Notes: a model not told the origin generated them from the sequence alone. DNA of 64,000 nt from an uncultured Eubacterium sp. (GCA_947089855.1 CAMUML010000001.1:157844-221843), one strand, 5' to 3'; shown: positions 43,019 through 53,122, numbered from the stretch's first letter. Numbers and translations are program-made.

Positions 43019-45118
43019 ATGCGAAATATCAAAAAAATTTTTTCTAGGGATGTCGTCGCGCTTTTAAAAAATCCATTTGCATTAATCATTGCCGGAGGGC
43101 TGTGTGTCCTTCCGGCATTATATGCATGGTTTAATATCTACTCCAACTGGGACCCCTATGGGAATACCGGAAATATCAAAATAGCCGCGGCTACGGAAGA
43201 TAAAGGTTTTACCGACTCTTCGGGAATCTATGTAAATGCTTCGGATGCCGTTATTGAATCATTAAAAGAAAATGAAAGCATAGACTGGATTCTTGCGGAC
43301 AGCAAAGAGGCCGCTGTAAACGGTGTTTATAACGGCAGGTATTATGCTGCCGTCGTTTTTTCGGAAGATTTCACAGAGTGTATGTACCAAGGGTTTTTGG
43401 ACGGTTTAAAACGTCCAACTGCAACGTATTATGAAAATGAGAAAAAGAATGCTGTCGCAACGAAAATTACCGATACGGCTATTTCTACGCTGGAAACCAG
43501 TATTAATAAACAATATATATCGCTTGTCGTATCGACGTTATTCGACAAGCAACAGGCTGCGGCAAGCAATATCGACGCTACAGATATTACGGAAACGATA
43601 TTAGCCAAAATAGAACGTGCCAAAAAGACCATCCGCAATTTTTCCATAGCTGTCCAGTCGCTGATAAAAGCCAACGACAAGCTGACAGCCTCGTTGGACG
43701 GTGCCAGCAGTGATCTGGGCACGATCCGCAGCAACCTAGACGGCGTACAGGCTGGGGCCTCCGATGTCCCGGATATGCAGGCGCTTGCAGACAAACTAAA
43801 CGCTGCAAACAGCCAGGCAGCCCAATCCGTCAGCGAAGCGCTATCCCAGCTAAAACAGGCGCAAAAAACGGACATCAAAGAACAAAAAGATGCGCTTTAC
43901 GGGCAGCTTGCTTCCCGTATTTCCAGTGCCAAAAGTTCGCTGGACGGCTTGATTGATTCCCTCCAGTCGCTCAATGCGGCTACGGTCAATATATCCAAAG
44001 GCATTGTGCTGACACAGTTGGAAAACCAGTCACAGTCGCTTGGTAACTTGTCCGACCGGGTGGCCAATGCCAGCCATTCGGAAAATGATTCTATCCTTGC
44101 GGAAACTGAACAGCAAATCGAACAACAGCTGCGTTCCATTGAACAGGCCCTCCAGACATCGGTCAGCCAATCCCTGTCCATGCTGGGAAACGGGCTGCAG
44201 CAGGTAAGTACCGAAATAACGCAGACTGCAGAAAATATCAAAGGGGATATTGACATAATCAGCTCGATCATGGAAAGCAGTACAACAGCGATTGACCTGA
44301 CAAACCAAAGCTTTTCTGGCATGGAAAAAAACCTTACGTATGTCGGCCTGAAACTGGATAAAATTTCCGAAGCCATAAACGCAGTTGACCAGGCACAGAT
44401 GGTGCAGGGGGTCCTTCATTTTATGCAGGGCAGCTCCGATGATTATGGTTCTTTTTTTGCACAGCCGGTTTCCATAGATACCGAAATTATATACCCAGTT
44501 GACAATTACGGCTCAGGCGTTACGCCATTTTATACAACACTTGCCTTGTGGGTTGGCGGTGTTGTGCTTGTATCGCTGATCAAAGTAAATGCCGATACGG
44601 AAGGTCTGGAAAACCCAAAACCGTATGAATTATTTTTGGGCAGGTATTTATTATTTTTCGTGCTGGCGCTGATCCAGGCTTGCATTACGGTATGGGGCAA
44701 TTTTTATTTGCTGCACGTCCAATGCATGTATCCGCGCCGGTTCCTATTGGCAGCATTTATAACCAGCTTTACATTTTCGCTGTTGATTTATGCACTTACG
44801 ATTTCATTTGGGGACATTGGAAAAGCGGCGGTTGTCGTGTTGATGGTCCTTCAGATCGCAGGCTCCAGCGGCACTTACCCGATCGAGATCCTGCCCCAAT
44901 TTTACCAGAAACTATATATATTTTTTCCGTTCCCATATGCCATCAATGCCATGCGGGAAGCAGTCGCCGGTGTATATGAACATGACTTTACGCTGTACCT
45001 GATGCGCTTGCTGCTGTTTGCTGCGGCTGCGCTTGTACTGGGGCTGGCCATACGGCTTCCGTTCCGAGGGATTTACCATTTTATCGAACGGCGTATGAAA
45101 GATACAGAAATGATGTAG
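43019..45118 (+). CDS. YhgE/Pip-family membrane protein, long form
   Basis: 699 residues. One N-terminal membrane helix (PFALIIAGGLCVLPALYAWFNI, followed by the family hallmark SNWDPYGNTGNI) leads to a roughly 450-residue extracellular part with long coiled coils. Five or six membrane helices at the C-terminus resemble ABC-2 permeases. Relatives include phage infection protein Pip, YhgE and EsaA of type VII secretion. There is no LXG toxin or EssC gene in the window, so the role is unknown. A shorter paralogue lies 630 bases downstream. Confidence 0.87.
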   Translation: MRNIKKIFSRDVVALLKNPFALIIAGGLCVLPALYAWFNIYSNWDPYGNTGNIKIAAATEDKGFTDSSGIYVNASDAVIESLKENESIDWILADSKEAAVNGVYNGRYYAAVVFSEDFTECMYQGFLDGLKRPTATYYENEKKNAVATKITDTAISTLETSINKQYISLVVSTLFDKQQAAASNIDATDITETILAKIERAKKTIRNFSIAVQSLIKANDKLTASLDGASSDLGTIRSNLDGVQAGASDVPDMQALADKLNAANSQAAQSVSEALSQLKQAQKTDIKEQKDALYGQLASRISSAKSSLDGLIDSLQSLNAATVNISKGIVLTQLENQSQSLGNLSDRVANASHSENDSILAETEQQIEQQLRSIEQALQTSVSQSLSMLGNGLQQVSTEITQTAENIKGDIDIISSIMESSTTAIDLTNQSFSGMEKNLTYVGLKLDKISEAINAVDQAQMVQGVLHFMQGSSDDYGSFFAQPVSIDTEIIYPVDNYGSGVTPFYTTLALWVGGVVLVSLIKVNADTEGLENPKPYELFLGRYLLFFVLALIQACITVWGNFYLLHVQCMYPRRFLLAAFITSFTFSLLIYALTISFGDIGKAAVVVLMVLQIAGSSGTYPIEILPQFYQKLYIFFPFPYAINAMREAVAGVYEHDFTLYLMRLLLFAAAALVLGLAIRLPFRGIYHFIERRMKDTEMM

Positions 45119-45131
45119 GAGGTGGTACACA

Positions 45132-45692
45132 ATGAACCAAGGCGGCCAGCCAGGCTTCCAAAGCCTGCAGCCGGAACCGGATAGGGAACAGGCCCATTCC
45201 GGTACAGGCAATGACAGTACACCAGCGGGCAGCGCTGTTTCCCAATCCGAACAATTATATATGGAAAATACACGTTACCAGCAGTTATTCCAAAAATTGG
45301 CCCGTGAGGAAGAGCAGCTTCATGCCTTAAACCAAAAACGGATCAAGGTAGGGATCCAGTGCCTGATCTGGATTCCCATGCTATTCCTTATCCTGCTGCT
45401 TTTAACGGAAAGCGAAAAAGCCATTTTCCTTGTATTATGGATTATCTCGCTGTTTATAACGGCTTCCTGCCTGATCTATATCGAATATATGGATTTCCAG
45501 TCACAGGAACGCCTACGCAGCTATACCGATCAAGAAGGGATGGCCTACAGCCATTTAATAGGTGGGGATATGGAAGCTTTTGAAGAAACCGTAACCGAGC
45601 TTTTGCGCCAGATTGATGCCAAAAAGGCTTCTAACCGTGAGAAAATGCTGCGTATGCTTGGGCATCCTACTCAAACGGACGGCCACCAGTAG
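45132..45692 (+). CDS. small membrane protein between two YhgE genes
   Basis: 186 residues from ATG after GGAGG. A disordered N-terminus and a short coiled segment (EEEQLHALNQKRIKVG) precede two membrane helices (about 75-95 and 98-120). A cytoplasmic, acidic C-terminus follows (GGDMEAFEETVTELLRQIDA). It starts 13 bases after the first YhgE gene and must be cotranslated with it; perhaps it is an accessory subunit of the two YhgE-type proteins. No family is recognised. Confidence 0.72.
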   Translation: MNQGGQPGFQSLQPEPDREQAHSGTGNDSTPAGSAVSQSEQLYMENTRYQQLFQKLAREEEQLHALNQKRIKVGIQCLIWIPMLFLILLLLTESEKAIFLVLWIISLFITASCLIYIEYMDFQSQERLRSYTDQEGMAYSHLIGGDMEAFEETVTELLRQIDAKKASNREKMLRMLGHPTQTDGHQ

Positions 45693-45749
45693 CCACATCC
45701 GGCCAGCTGGTATGATACCTCTAAACAATACTGTGAAAGGACATCGATC

Positions 45750-47399
45750 ATGGGCAATATAATAAAAATAATGGTGAGGGACTTAAAAAGCATACGTACT
45801 AATGTAGTCGCTATGGTGATCCTGATGGGGTTAAGCGTGATCCCTTCTTTATACGCATGGTTTAACATCCATTCCAACTGGGATCCATACAGTGAATCTG
45901 CGACATCCAACTTACAGATCGCGGTATGTTCCGAAGACCAGGGCATCCAGCTGGGGAACCTAACACTGGCAGTCGGCGATTCTGTCATAAATGCATTGCA
46001 TGAAAATACTACGATTGGATGGGTCTTTCCGGAAGATGAACGGACAGCATTAAACGGCGTATATAGCGGCAAATTTTATGCGGCCCTGGTTATTCCGGAA
46101 GATTTTACCAAAAGTATTGCCGGTATTATAGACGGTAAATTGGAAGGCGGCAGGATCGTATACTATGAAAACGACAAGAAGAATGCCATTGCTACCAAGA
46201 TTACCGGCAAAGCAAGAACAGCAGTGGAAACCCAGGTAAACCGCACTGTATTCAGCACAATTACGGAAATTGCAGCAAAGCTGGGCAGTATACTGGAACA
46301 TACGGATACCGATTCTGCGGTCAGCCAGATCATTACGCGCCTGGAAGAGCTAAAAATAGACATCAAAGGGTTCCAGCAGTCCCTTTCGACACTGGAAAAA
46401 ACAACCAATGCGGCCAAACAGTCAATGGCTGGGATCAGCGAACTAAACAGCAAGATCATTGCCGACCTCCATAATGACTTACGCTTAATTTCCACAGCAT
46501 CGGCTGCTTTTAGTACCTCAGGCATTGAAACTGCAAATATCCGCCTGCAGGACTATATCGCGCTCCTGGATGATGGCAAAGCTGACTTGCAAAAACTCCG
46601 CAGGCTGTTAAAACAGCTGCAGGAACAGGCAGATCTGCTCCAGGCCGAGCTTTCTGGTATCGGAAACAGCGAAATGCTCCATCAGGTGGTTGACATCCTG
46701 CAAAATGAACCAGAAAAAATCGGTACCTTTTTTTCTGCTCCAGTAAACCTGCAGACCGAACGCGTATTTGCTATTAAAAACTATGGTTCACAGATGGCCC
46801 CTTTTTATACCGTACTGTCCATCTGGGTCGGCGCGCTAATTATAGCTGCGATTATCCATACAAAAGTGCACCCATGTACCCATATTGAGCATATGCGGCC
46901 TTATCAGGAATACTTTGGCAGATATGCCATATTCTTTCTGACCGGGCAGATCCAGACGCTGATCTGCGTGCTTGGAAACCTGTTCTTTTTGGAAATCCAA
47001 TGCAGGCACCTGTTCCTGTTTTGGGGCAGCGCAGCGCTGGCAAGCTTTGTATTTACGCTGCTGATTTATTCACTGACCTTTGCGTTTGGAAACGTTGGGG
47101 AAGCGTTGGCTGTTGTTATTATGGTTATCCAGGTCGCCGGTGCAGGCGGCACGTTCCCAAAAGAAGTATTGCCTGCCATTTACCAGCAGATTTACCGTTT
47201 CCTGCCGTTCCCATATGCAATGGACGCTTTAAAAGAAGCGGTCGGCGGCATTTATCAGCATGCTTGGCAAGGGTATTTGCTGCGCCTGGCGGCATTTTTG
47301 CCTGCTGCGTTGTTTATCGGGCTGGTACTTAGTATCCCGTTCCGCAGGCTGAATAAAAGGATTGAAGAAAGCAAAGAACGCACGAAATTAATGATATAA
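45750..47399 (+). CDS. YhgE/Pip-family membrane protein, short form
   Basis: 549 residues, homologous to the 699-residue protein in the N-terminal helix and hallmark (LYAWFNIHSNWDPYSESATSN) and in the C-terminal permease-like half (PFYTVLSIWVGALIIAAI...GGTFPKEVLPAIYQQIYRFLPFPYAMDALKEAV). The extracellular coiled coil is shorter by about 150 residues. Adjacent long and short paralogues suggest a heteromeric complex. A weak AAAGGA precedes the ATG. Confidence 0.87.
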   Translation: MGNIIKIMVRDLKSIRTNVVAMVILMGLSVIPSLYAWFNIHSNWDPYSESATSNLQIAVCSEDQGIQLGNLTLAVGDSVINALHENTTIGWVFPEDERTALNGVYSGKFYAALVIPEDFTKSIAGIIDGKLEGGRIVYYENDKKNAIATKITGKARTAVETQVNRTVFSTITEIAAKLGSILEHTDTDSAVSQIITRLEELKIDIKGFQQSLSTLEKTTNAAKQSMAGISELNSKIIADLHNDLRLISTASAAFSTSGIETANIRLQDYIALLDDGKADLQKLRRLLKQLQEQADLLQAELSGIGNSEMLHQVVDILQNEPEKIGTFFSAPVNLQTERVFAIKNYGSQMAPFYTVLSIWVGALIIAAIIHTKVHPCTHIEHMRPYQEYFGRYAIFFLTGQIQTLICVLGNLFFLEIQCRHLFLFWGSAALASFVFTLLIYSLTFAFGNVGEALAVVIMVIQVAGAGGTFPKEVLPAIYQQIYRFLPFPYAMDALKEAVGGIYQHAWQGYLLRLAAFLPAALFIGLVLSIPFRRLNKRIEESKERTKLMI

Positions 47400-47455
47400 C
47401 ACCGATAGGGCACCGCCGGGCTTCACCGGCGTCAAAAAAGAAATGGAGATTTAAA

Positions 47456-48556
47456 ATGTCAGAGAATAAAAAGATTATACTTACCGGAGACCGGCCAACT
47501 GGGAAGCTGCATGTCGGCCATTTTGCCGGCTCCCTAAAACAGCGGGTTGCACTGCAGGATTCTGGGGAATTTGACCAGATATTTATTATGATCGCAGATG
47601 CGCAGGCGCTGACTGATAACGCGGATAACCCATCCAAAATACGTGACAGTATTATGGAAGTCGCACTGGATTATCTGTCGATTGGGATCCATCCGGAGAA
47701 AACAACGATTTTTATCCAGTCGTATATTACCGAATTGACCGAATTGTCCTTTTATTATATGAACCTGGTGACCGTATCCAGGCTGCAGCGCAATCCAACA
47801 GTAAAAGCTGAAATCCAGCTGCGCAATTTTGAAACCAGCATCCCTGTCGGCTTCTATACTTACCCAATTAGCCAGGCGGCAGATATTACCGCGTTTCAGG
47901 CTACTACCGTACCTGTTGGCGAAGACCAGGCGCCTATGATCGAACAGGCAAGGGAAATCGTGCACAAATTTAATTCTGTATATGGGCCTACACTTGTCGA
48001 GCCACAAATCTTACTCCCGGACAACAAGGCATGCCTGCGGCTTCCAGGTACAGATGGAAAAGCTAAAATGAGCAAATCACTTGGCAATTGCATTTATTTA
48101 TCCGATACGGAAGAAGATGTCCGTAAAAAAATCATGTCCATGTTTACTGACCCTGACCATATCCGCGTACAGGATCCGGGCAAACTGGAAGGCAACACCG
48201 TATTTACTTACCTGGATGCTTTCAGCAATACAGGGCATTTTGCAGAATACCTGCCAGAATATGCAAACCTGGACGAATTAAAAGAACATTACAAACGCGG
48301 TGGCCTGGGGGACGTCAAAGTCAAAAAATTCCTAAACAATGTGATGCAGGAAACATTATCCCCGATCCGTACCCGCAGGGCAGCCTACGAAAAAGACATG
48401 GAACAAGTATACGAAATCCTGCGAAACGGCTGCGTGACAGCCAAAAAAGCGGCTGCAGCAACGTTGGGGAAAGTAAAGCATGCTATGAAAATTGATTATT
48501 TTGAAGATGTGTCTTTTTTGCAGGAACAGAAAAAACGGTTTAGCCAAGAAAGCTAG
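47456..48556 (+). CDS. trpS: tryptophan-tRNA ligase
   Basis: 366 residues with the class I signatures: HIGH-type GDRPTGKLHVGHFAGSL and KMSKS (GTDGKAKMSKSLGNC), plus the Trp-specific MIADAQALTDN. It charges tRNA-Trp. Unlike many Clostridial trpS genes it has no T-box in the 56-base upstream space, only a GCCGG/CCGGC hairpin, so it is probably expressed from the upstream genes' promoter or constitutively. The sequence is of the divergent type that some Firmicutes carry as a second TrpRS. Confidence 0.92.
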   Translation: MSENKKIILTGDRPTGKLHVGHFAGSLKQRVALQDSGEFDQIFIMIADAQALTDNADNPSKIRDSIMEVALDYLSIGIHPEKTTIFIQSYITELTELSFYYMNLVTVSRLQRNPTVKAEIQLRNFETSIPVGFYTYPISQAADITAFQATTVPVGEDQAPMIEQAREIVHKFNSVYGPTLVEPQILLPDNKACLRLPGTDGKAKMSKSLGNCIYLSDTEEDVRKKIMSMFTDPDHIRVQDPGKLEGNTVFTYLDAFSNTGHFAEYLPEYANLDELKEHYKRGGLGDVKVKKFLNNVMQETLSPIRTRRAAYEKDMEQVYEILRNGCVTAKKAAAATLGKVKHAMKIDYFEDVSFLQEQKKRFSQES

Positions 48557-48564
48557 ACGAAAGG

Positions 48565-48610
48565 CATGGCAAAACGAAAACTGGATGTATCCAGTTTCCG
48601 TTTTGCCATG
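48565..48610. terminator. bidirectional terminator between trpS and the anti-sigma gene
   Basis: CATGGCAAAACG and AAACTGGAT pair with ATCCAGTTT and CGTTTTGCCATG, a near-perfect 21-bp stem with a two-base loop. It lies between convergent genes. Confidence 0.75.
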
Positions 48611-48623
48611 TACTGCGCTTATG

Positions 48624-49823
48624 CTATTCGATACGTGTTAAGGTTATTTCTCCATACCGTTTCTTTTCGCTAATGCTGTTCAGTTCTAACTGGCATTGCT
48701 GCGGCAGTTCTTTGTTTTCAAAAACGAGGCGGGTATGGAACGTTCCGTCTGCTAATGGTTCTATGCCAAGCCCGCCTTCTAATTGCCAGTAGCTGCCGGT
48801 TTGGCTGTCTTTGACCTGGAAGGACAAGTCATAGGCTTCGTTTTGTGCGTTTGCGTCTGTGTAGGTAAGGTCTATATACGTGTGCAGCTGCGTTTGTTCC
48901 ATTGATACGTTTGTAATTGTGGCACTTGCGCCTTCCACCGTGCCCTGGGCTTGGTAAGATGCTTTTTTGCTGGAGCTTTTATCTTCCAGCGAAAAGGTAG
49001 TGGAAGTTTTTATCAGGCCTGTGTCGGCCTGGTTTTCCGATGGCAGCCTTATGATATGGGACATGGTGATATTTAGGCTAGTATCAGACGCTGCCCGGTC
49101 AGCGGAGAGGAACATTCTGAGCGTGCCGTCTGGAAGGGTAATGCAAGCGTAACTACAGTTAGTAGGAGAATATGGGCTGTCTGGCGAAAAGCCGGTGTTG
49201 ACGAAAAGGATTTCCTGGTTTTTTGTCTGGGCATATTTCGCTATGGGCATATCTTCTTGGCTGTTCCCCTGGATGTTTAAGTCCTGTACACTGTCTATTT
49301 CCGGATCAACGCACCAGTCCGGCACTAAGAGGTAGCGTCCGCTTTCGGCAGCTTTTGCGTCAACAACAATATTTACTTGGCCGCTGTCACATAATGCTTC
49401 CTGCACTTGAAAGGTAACGGGCAGCGATTGCATATGGCCTGCTTGGCCTGCCTGCGGTTGCTGTGGTGTTTGTTCGATATTGGTTTCTATTAGTTGGCCA
49501 GCGTCTTTTGACAGGCCATGGCTGTATTGCGAAAAAAATTCGGAAATCCCAAAGTAGTGTCCTGCGGCATATACGCCTGTTGGTACGGCAGCTAGGATAA
49601 CCGCCGCAGCTGCAGCTGCCTTCCAGGTTAGGCGACGCCATTTTTTACCTGTGGCAGCAGTGGATGACATAGTGTTTTGCTTTTGTGCAAATAAAATTTT
49701 GCTTTGATTTTCCATATTTAATAGCCTTTCTTTCAATTCTTCCGATGCATGGATCTGGTTGTATATATGCTGGTAAGTTTCCTGGTTGCTGTTTTTTTGT
49801 CTGTTATTGGGTTCCGTCCTCAT
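48624..49823 (-). CDS. membrane anti-sigma factor partner of the ECF sigma factor
   Basis: 399 residues. The N-terminal about 70 residues are cytoplasmic and helical (HIYNQIHASEELKERLLNM), followed by one membrane helix (KAAAAAAVILAAVPTGVYAAG) and a roughly 300-residue outside domain of beta-rich character, like DUF4179-type anti-sigma proteins. The start overlaps the sigma gene by 20 bases, so the pair is translationally coupled. No zinc-binding ZAS motif (HxxxCxxC) is visible. The signal sensed is unknown. Confidence 0.82.
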   Translation of the reverse strand: MRTEPNNRQKNSNQETYQHIYNQIHASEELKERLLNMENQSKILFAQKQNTMSSTAATGKKWRRLTWKAAAAAAVILAAVPTGVYAAGHYFGISEFFSQYSHGLSKDAGQLIETNIEQTPQQPQAGQAGHMQSLPVTFQVQEALCDSGQVNIVVDAKAAESGRYLLVPDWCVDPEIDSVQDLNIQGNSQEDMPIAKYAQTKNQEILFVNTGFSPDSPYSPTNCSYACITLPDGTLRMFLSADRAASDTSLNITMSHIIRLPSENQADTGLIKTSTTFSLEDKSSSKKASYQAQGTVEGASATITNVSMEQTQLHTYIDLTYTDANAQNEAYDLSFQVKDSQTGSYWQLEGGLGIEPLADGTFHTRLVFENKELPQQCQLELNSISEKKRYGEITLTRIE

Positions 49824-50340
49824 CTTGCCACACTCCTTTCAACTGCTGTTTCAGCATTTTTCTTGCCCGCATCAGCCTTGTTTGGATCGTAGTTTCTTTT
49901 TTCTGCAAAATCTGTGCGATCTCTTTCGTAGAATACGACTCATAGTAGTATAAATGTACTACACTGCGGTATTTTTCCGGAAGGGATGTGACTGCTAGGA
50001 ATAATGCGGAAGATTCTTTGCTGTATGCCGAAATCCATGATGGGTTGGCATAGCTGCCAAAATCCTGTGCCAATTGCAGTTCTTGAAAGCCCATCGGCTG
50101 CATCCGGCGTTTCCAGGCTGAAGACAGATAGTTTTTACATGCATTGATGGTTACCCGTATCAGCCAGCGTTTTACGTGTTCATCATCGCTAAATTCCGTA
50201 CCGGTTTCATAGAGCTTTAAAAATGCCTCCTGTACGATGTCTTCCGCGTCAGCTAGTTCCCGGCAGTAATTGATTGCGATACGGAGCATTGTGTCTGCGT
50301 AGAGCTGGACATAGCCGGTATATTTTTCTTCGGGTGCCAC
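49804..50340 (-). CDS. ECF-type RNA polymerase sigma factor
   Basis: 178 residues from GTG 50340, chosen because AGGAGG lies seven bases upstream; a GTG at 50388 would extend it by 16 residues. Sigma region 2 shows YADTMLRIAINYCRELADAEDIVQEAFLKLY and VKRWLIRVTINACKNYL. Region 4 shows LPEKYRSVVHLYYYESYSTKEIAQILQKKETTIQTRLMRARKML. The coupled membrane anti-sigma factor follows. Target promoters are not evident. Confidence 0.9.
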   Translation of the reverse strand: MAPEEKYTGYVQLYADTMLRIAINYCRELADAEDIVQEAFLKLYETGTEFSDDEHVKRWLIRVTINACKNYLSSAWKRRMQPMGFQELQLAQDFGSYANPSWISAYSKESSALFLAVTSLPEKYRSVVHLYYYESYSTKEIAQILQKKETTIQTRLMRARKMLKQQLKGVWQDEDGTQ

Positions 50341-50469
50341 CACCTCACCTCCTGCATTCGCGAATGGTTTATTTGAAAGGCCTTTCACTGTAAAAACAAA
50401 ATAGGGCAGTGGAATATCACAGTTTTCTTCTTTTTTTCAAATTTTATTTTCAGTTAGAGGAAAGATTGC

Positions 50470-51027
50470 TCAATGGAGTGGCTGCAGCGTTTTCACAATT
50501 GTTTCAATAACGTGCAAAAGCGTCTCAGCGCTTGCGTCCTGGTTGTTCACATAGGCATGGTAAGCGCCCTGGATGCAGTAAGAGAGCAGGATGTTTTTTT
50601 CTACATTATTTTTATAGGAAGGGCATTTTTCGTAAATGGCTTTTTTTATTTCCAGTTCCAATGTATCTGCCAGGCAATTTTGTTCTTTGCCGGCAAACAG
50701 GATATTAATCAAGGATGAGTGGGATATAAAAGATAGGCAGAGCTCCCTTGTAAATACTTCCGGATGTTTTGGCGAATATCCCTGTGCATGGGAAAGGCTG
50801 TTCATGACGGAAGCAATGGTTTCTGATTCGAGCTTTTCCGAAAGTGCATAGATGTCTTCATAATGGGAATAAAAGGTAGATTTATTAATGCATGCGAGGC
50901 CGCATAATTCTTTTACGGTTATTTTTTCTAATGGTTTTTTTGCGCGCAGTTCAATAAAGGCGTTTTTGATGGCTTTTTCCGTTTTTTCAATCCTTTTATC
51001 CGTCCGGTTATCCATTTTGTTATCCAT
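50470..51027 (-). CDS. TetR-family regulator
   Basis: 185 residues from ATG 51027 after AGGAG; the upstream start at 51060 is less well placed. The N-terminal HTH (AFIELRAKKPLEKITVKELCGLACINKSTFYSHYEDIYALSEKL) is typical. The C-terminal domain resembles the DhaS/QacR-like TetR_C_8 group. It lies divergent from the glycogen branching enzyme. The regulated gene could be that gene or itself. Confidence 0.87.
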   Translation of the reverse strand: MDNKMDNRTDKRIEKTEKAIKNAFIELRAKKPLEKITVKELCGLACINKSTFYSHYEDIYALSEKLESETIASVMNSLSHAQGYSPKHPEVFTRELCLSFISHSSLINILFAGKEQNCLADTLELEIKKAIYEKCPSYKNNVEKNILLSYCIQGAYHAYVNNQDASAETLLHVIETIVKTLQPLH

Positions 51028-51187
51028 TGCCGTTTCTCCTAAAAAGTAAAAAATAGACATTTTTTGACAAAAGTTGTTTACCCGCCAAATTTAACTGGAT
51101 TGTCGGTAGACATGTCCAGGTTTATTTCATATGATTATTTTACCAAAAGAAATAAAGATTGTCTATGAGGGAGGTAGTAAGGTTTTC

Positions 51188-53122
51188 ATGGATTCTTATG
51201 GATTTTATACAGGCAAGGTGTTTGATGCATATGAGTTTTTAGGGGCGCATGTATCCAAAGACGGCGTTACATTCCGGACCTTTGCACCGGGGGCCGCCAA
51301 AATTGCATTAATCGGGGAGTTTAATGGATGGCAGGAATATATGATGCATAAGGCATATGACGGCAATTTTTGGGAATGCCACATAGATGGTGCATCTGCT
51401 GGAATGATGTATAAATACCGTATTTATGACAGGGGCGGAAATTGCGTAGACCATTGCGACCCCTATGGGTTTGGGATGGAGCTGCGCCCAAATGCAGCGT
51501 CGATTGTCCGGGACCGGAGTGTATATCAATTTGGGGATGGGCAGTGGATGGCGTCACGGAGCGACTGCAAAACCGCCCCGCTAAATATTTATGAAATACA
51601 TTTTGGCTCTTTCCGCAAACCTTCGGAAAGGGCAGACGATTGGTATAATTATGAACAGATGGCGGATATATTAATTCCTTATTTAAAAGAAAATGGATAT
51701 AATTACCTGGAAGTAATGCCGTTAAACGAATATCCATGCGATGAATCCTGGGGATACCAGGGGACTGGGTTTTTCAGCCCTACATCTAGGTATGGGACGG
51801 CAGACCAGTTAAAAGCGTTTGTGGACGCCTGCCACCAAAACCAGATAGGCGTCATTATGGATTTTGTCCCGGTGCATTTTGCGGTTGATGGTTATGCGCT
51901 GATCCATTATGACGGCACGGCGTTATATGAATATCCGCATAATGCGGTTGGGGTGAGCGAGTGGGGAAGCTGTAATTTTATGCATTCACGTGGCGAAGTG
52001 CGCAGTTTCCTACAGTCATCGGCTAATTACTGGCTGGAAGAATTTCATATGGATGGTCTGCGCATGGACGCGATTAGCCGCGCCATTTACTGGCAGGGCG
52101 ATCCAGGCAGAGGTGTGAACGGGAATGCCGTCGACTTTTTGAAATATATGAACGAAGGCTTAAAGCAGCGGCATCCTACTGTTATTTTAGCAGCGGAAGA
52201 TTCTACGTCGTTTCCAGGTGTTACCAAACCGGTTTCCGAAGGCGGGCTGGGCTTTGACTATAAGTGGGATATGGGCTGGATGAACGATACGCTGGATTAT
52301 TTTCGGACAGCTCCGCAGTACCGTAGTGAACACTACCATAAACTGACCTTTTCCATGATGTATTATTACGACGACCGTTTCCTTTTGCCGTTGTCGCATG
52401 ATGAAGTCGTACATGGGAAGGCGACGATCCTTCAAAAGATGAGCGGCGGATATGATGATAAGTTTCCGCAGGCCAGGGCATTTTACATGTATATGTATGC
52501 GCATCCAGGCAAAAAATTAAATTTTATGGGAAATGAAATTGGCCAGTTCCGGGAATGGGATGAAAAACGACAGCAGGACTGGGATCTTTTACAGTATCCT
52601 GCCCACGATGGCTTCTATCATTTTATGAAAGATTTAAATAAGATTTATCTAAACCACCCAGCGCTTTATGAACTTGATTATGAACAGGATGGCTTCCAAT
52701 GGCTGGATTGCCATCAGGAAGAAAAGTGTATTTATGCATTTGAACGGGCTGGCAGGAAAGAACGCATTGTGGCGGTCTTTAATTTTTCGGATAAGGCATT
52801 TACAGACTATCAACTGAAAGCCCCGAATGCAAAAGGGCTGGAGCTTTTATTTTCCAGCAATTGGGAAGTATATGGCGGTGAGGAAAAAAAGGCAGCTGAA
52901 ATGGACACGGGCGCTGGTAAGGAAGCTGGCTGGCCAGGGAAGGACAGCCAATGTGGAAACGGGCAGTGTACTGCAAGCCAGGAGAATGCTGGGCGGCAGA
53001 ATATAGATCAAAACCAAAAGGCAGCAGCGCAGGCGTATGGCAGCAAGGTGGCTATTGCCAATGGGGTGGTTTCCTTGGCACTGCGGCCGTATTCGGCGGC
53101 CTACTATCTGGAAATATGTTAA
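51188..53122 (+). CDS. glgB: 1,4-alpha-glucan branching enzyme with C-terminal insertion
   Basis: 644 residues from ATG 51188 (starts MDSYGFYTGKVFDAYEFLGA); an ATG at 51131 would add 19 residues. A CBM48 domain (about 20-100) is followed by a GH13 barrel with MDFVPVHFAVD, GLRMDAIS (nucleophile Asp), AAEDSTS (acid/base Glu) and LSHDEVVHG. The C-terminal beta-domain is interrupted at about residues 575-625 by a charged Gly/Gln/Asn-rich stretch (MDTGAGKEAGWPGKD onward) not seen in standard enzymes. No other glg genes are adjacent. Confidence 0.92.
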   Translation: MDSYGFYTGKVFDAYEFLGAHVSKDGVTFRTFAPGAAKIALIGEFNGWQEYMMHKAYDGNFWECHIDGASAGMMYKYRIYDRGGNCVDHCDPYGFGMELRPNAASIVRDRSVYQFGDGQWMASRSDCKTAPLNIYEIHFGSFRKPSERADDWYNYEQMADILIPYLKENGYNYLEVMPLNEYPCDESWGYQGTGFFSPTSRYGTADQLKAFVDACHQNQIGVIMDFVPVHFAVDGYALIHYDGTALYEYPHNAVGVSEWGSCNFMHSRGEVRSFLQSSANYWLEEFHMDGLRMDAISRAIYWQGDPGRGVNGNAVDFLKYMNEGLKQRHPTVILAAEDSTSFPGVTKPVSEGGLGFDYKWDMGWMNDTLDYFRTAPQYRSEHYHKLTFSMMYYYDDRFLLPLSHDEVVHGKATILQKMSGGYDDKFPQARAFYMYMYAHPGKKLNFMGNEIGQFREWDEKRQQDWDLLQYPAHDGFYHFMKDLNKIYLNHPALYELDYEQDGFQWLDCHQEEKCIYAFERAGRKERIVAVFNFSDKAFTDYQLKAPNAKGLELLFSSNWEVYGGEEKKAAEMDTGAGKEAGWPGKDSQCGNGQCTASQENAGRQNIDQNQKAAAQAYGSKVAIANGVVSLALRPYSAAYYLEIC

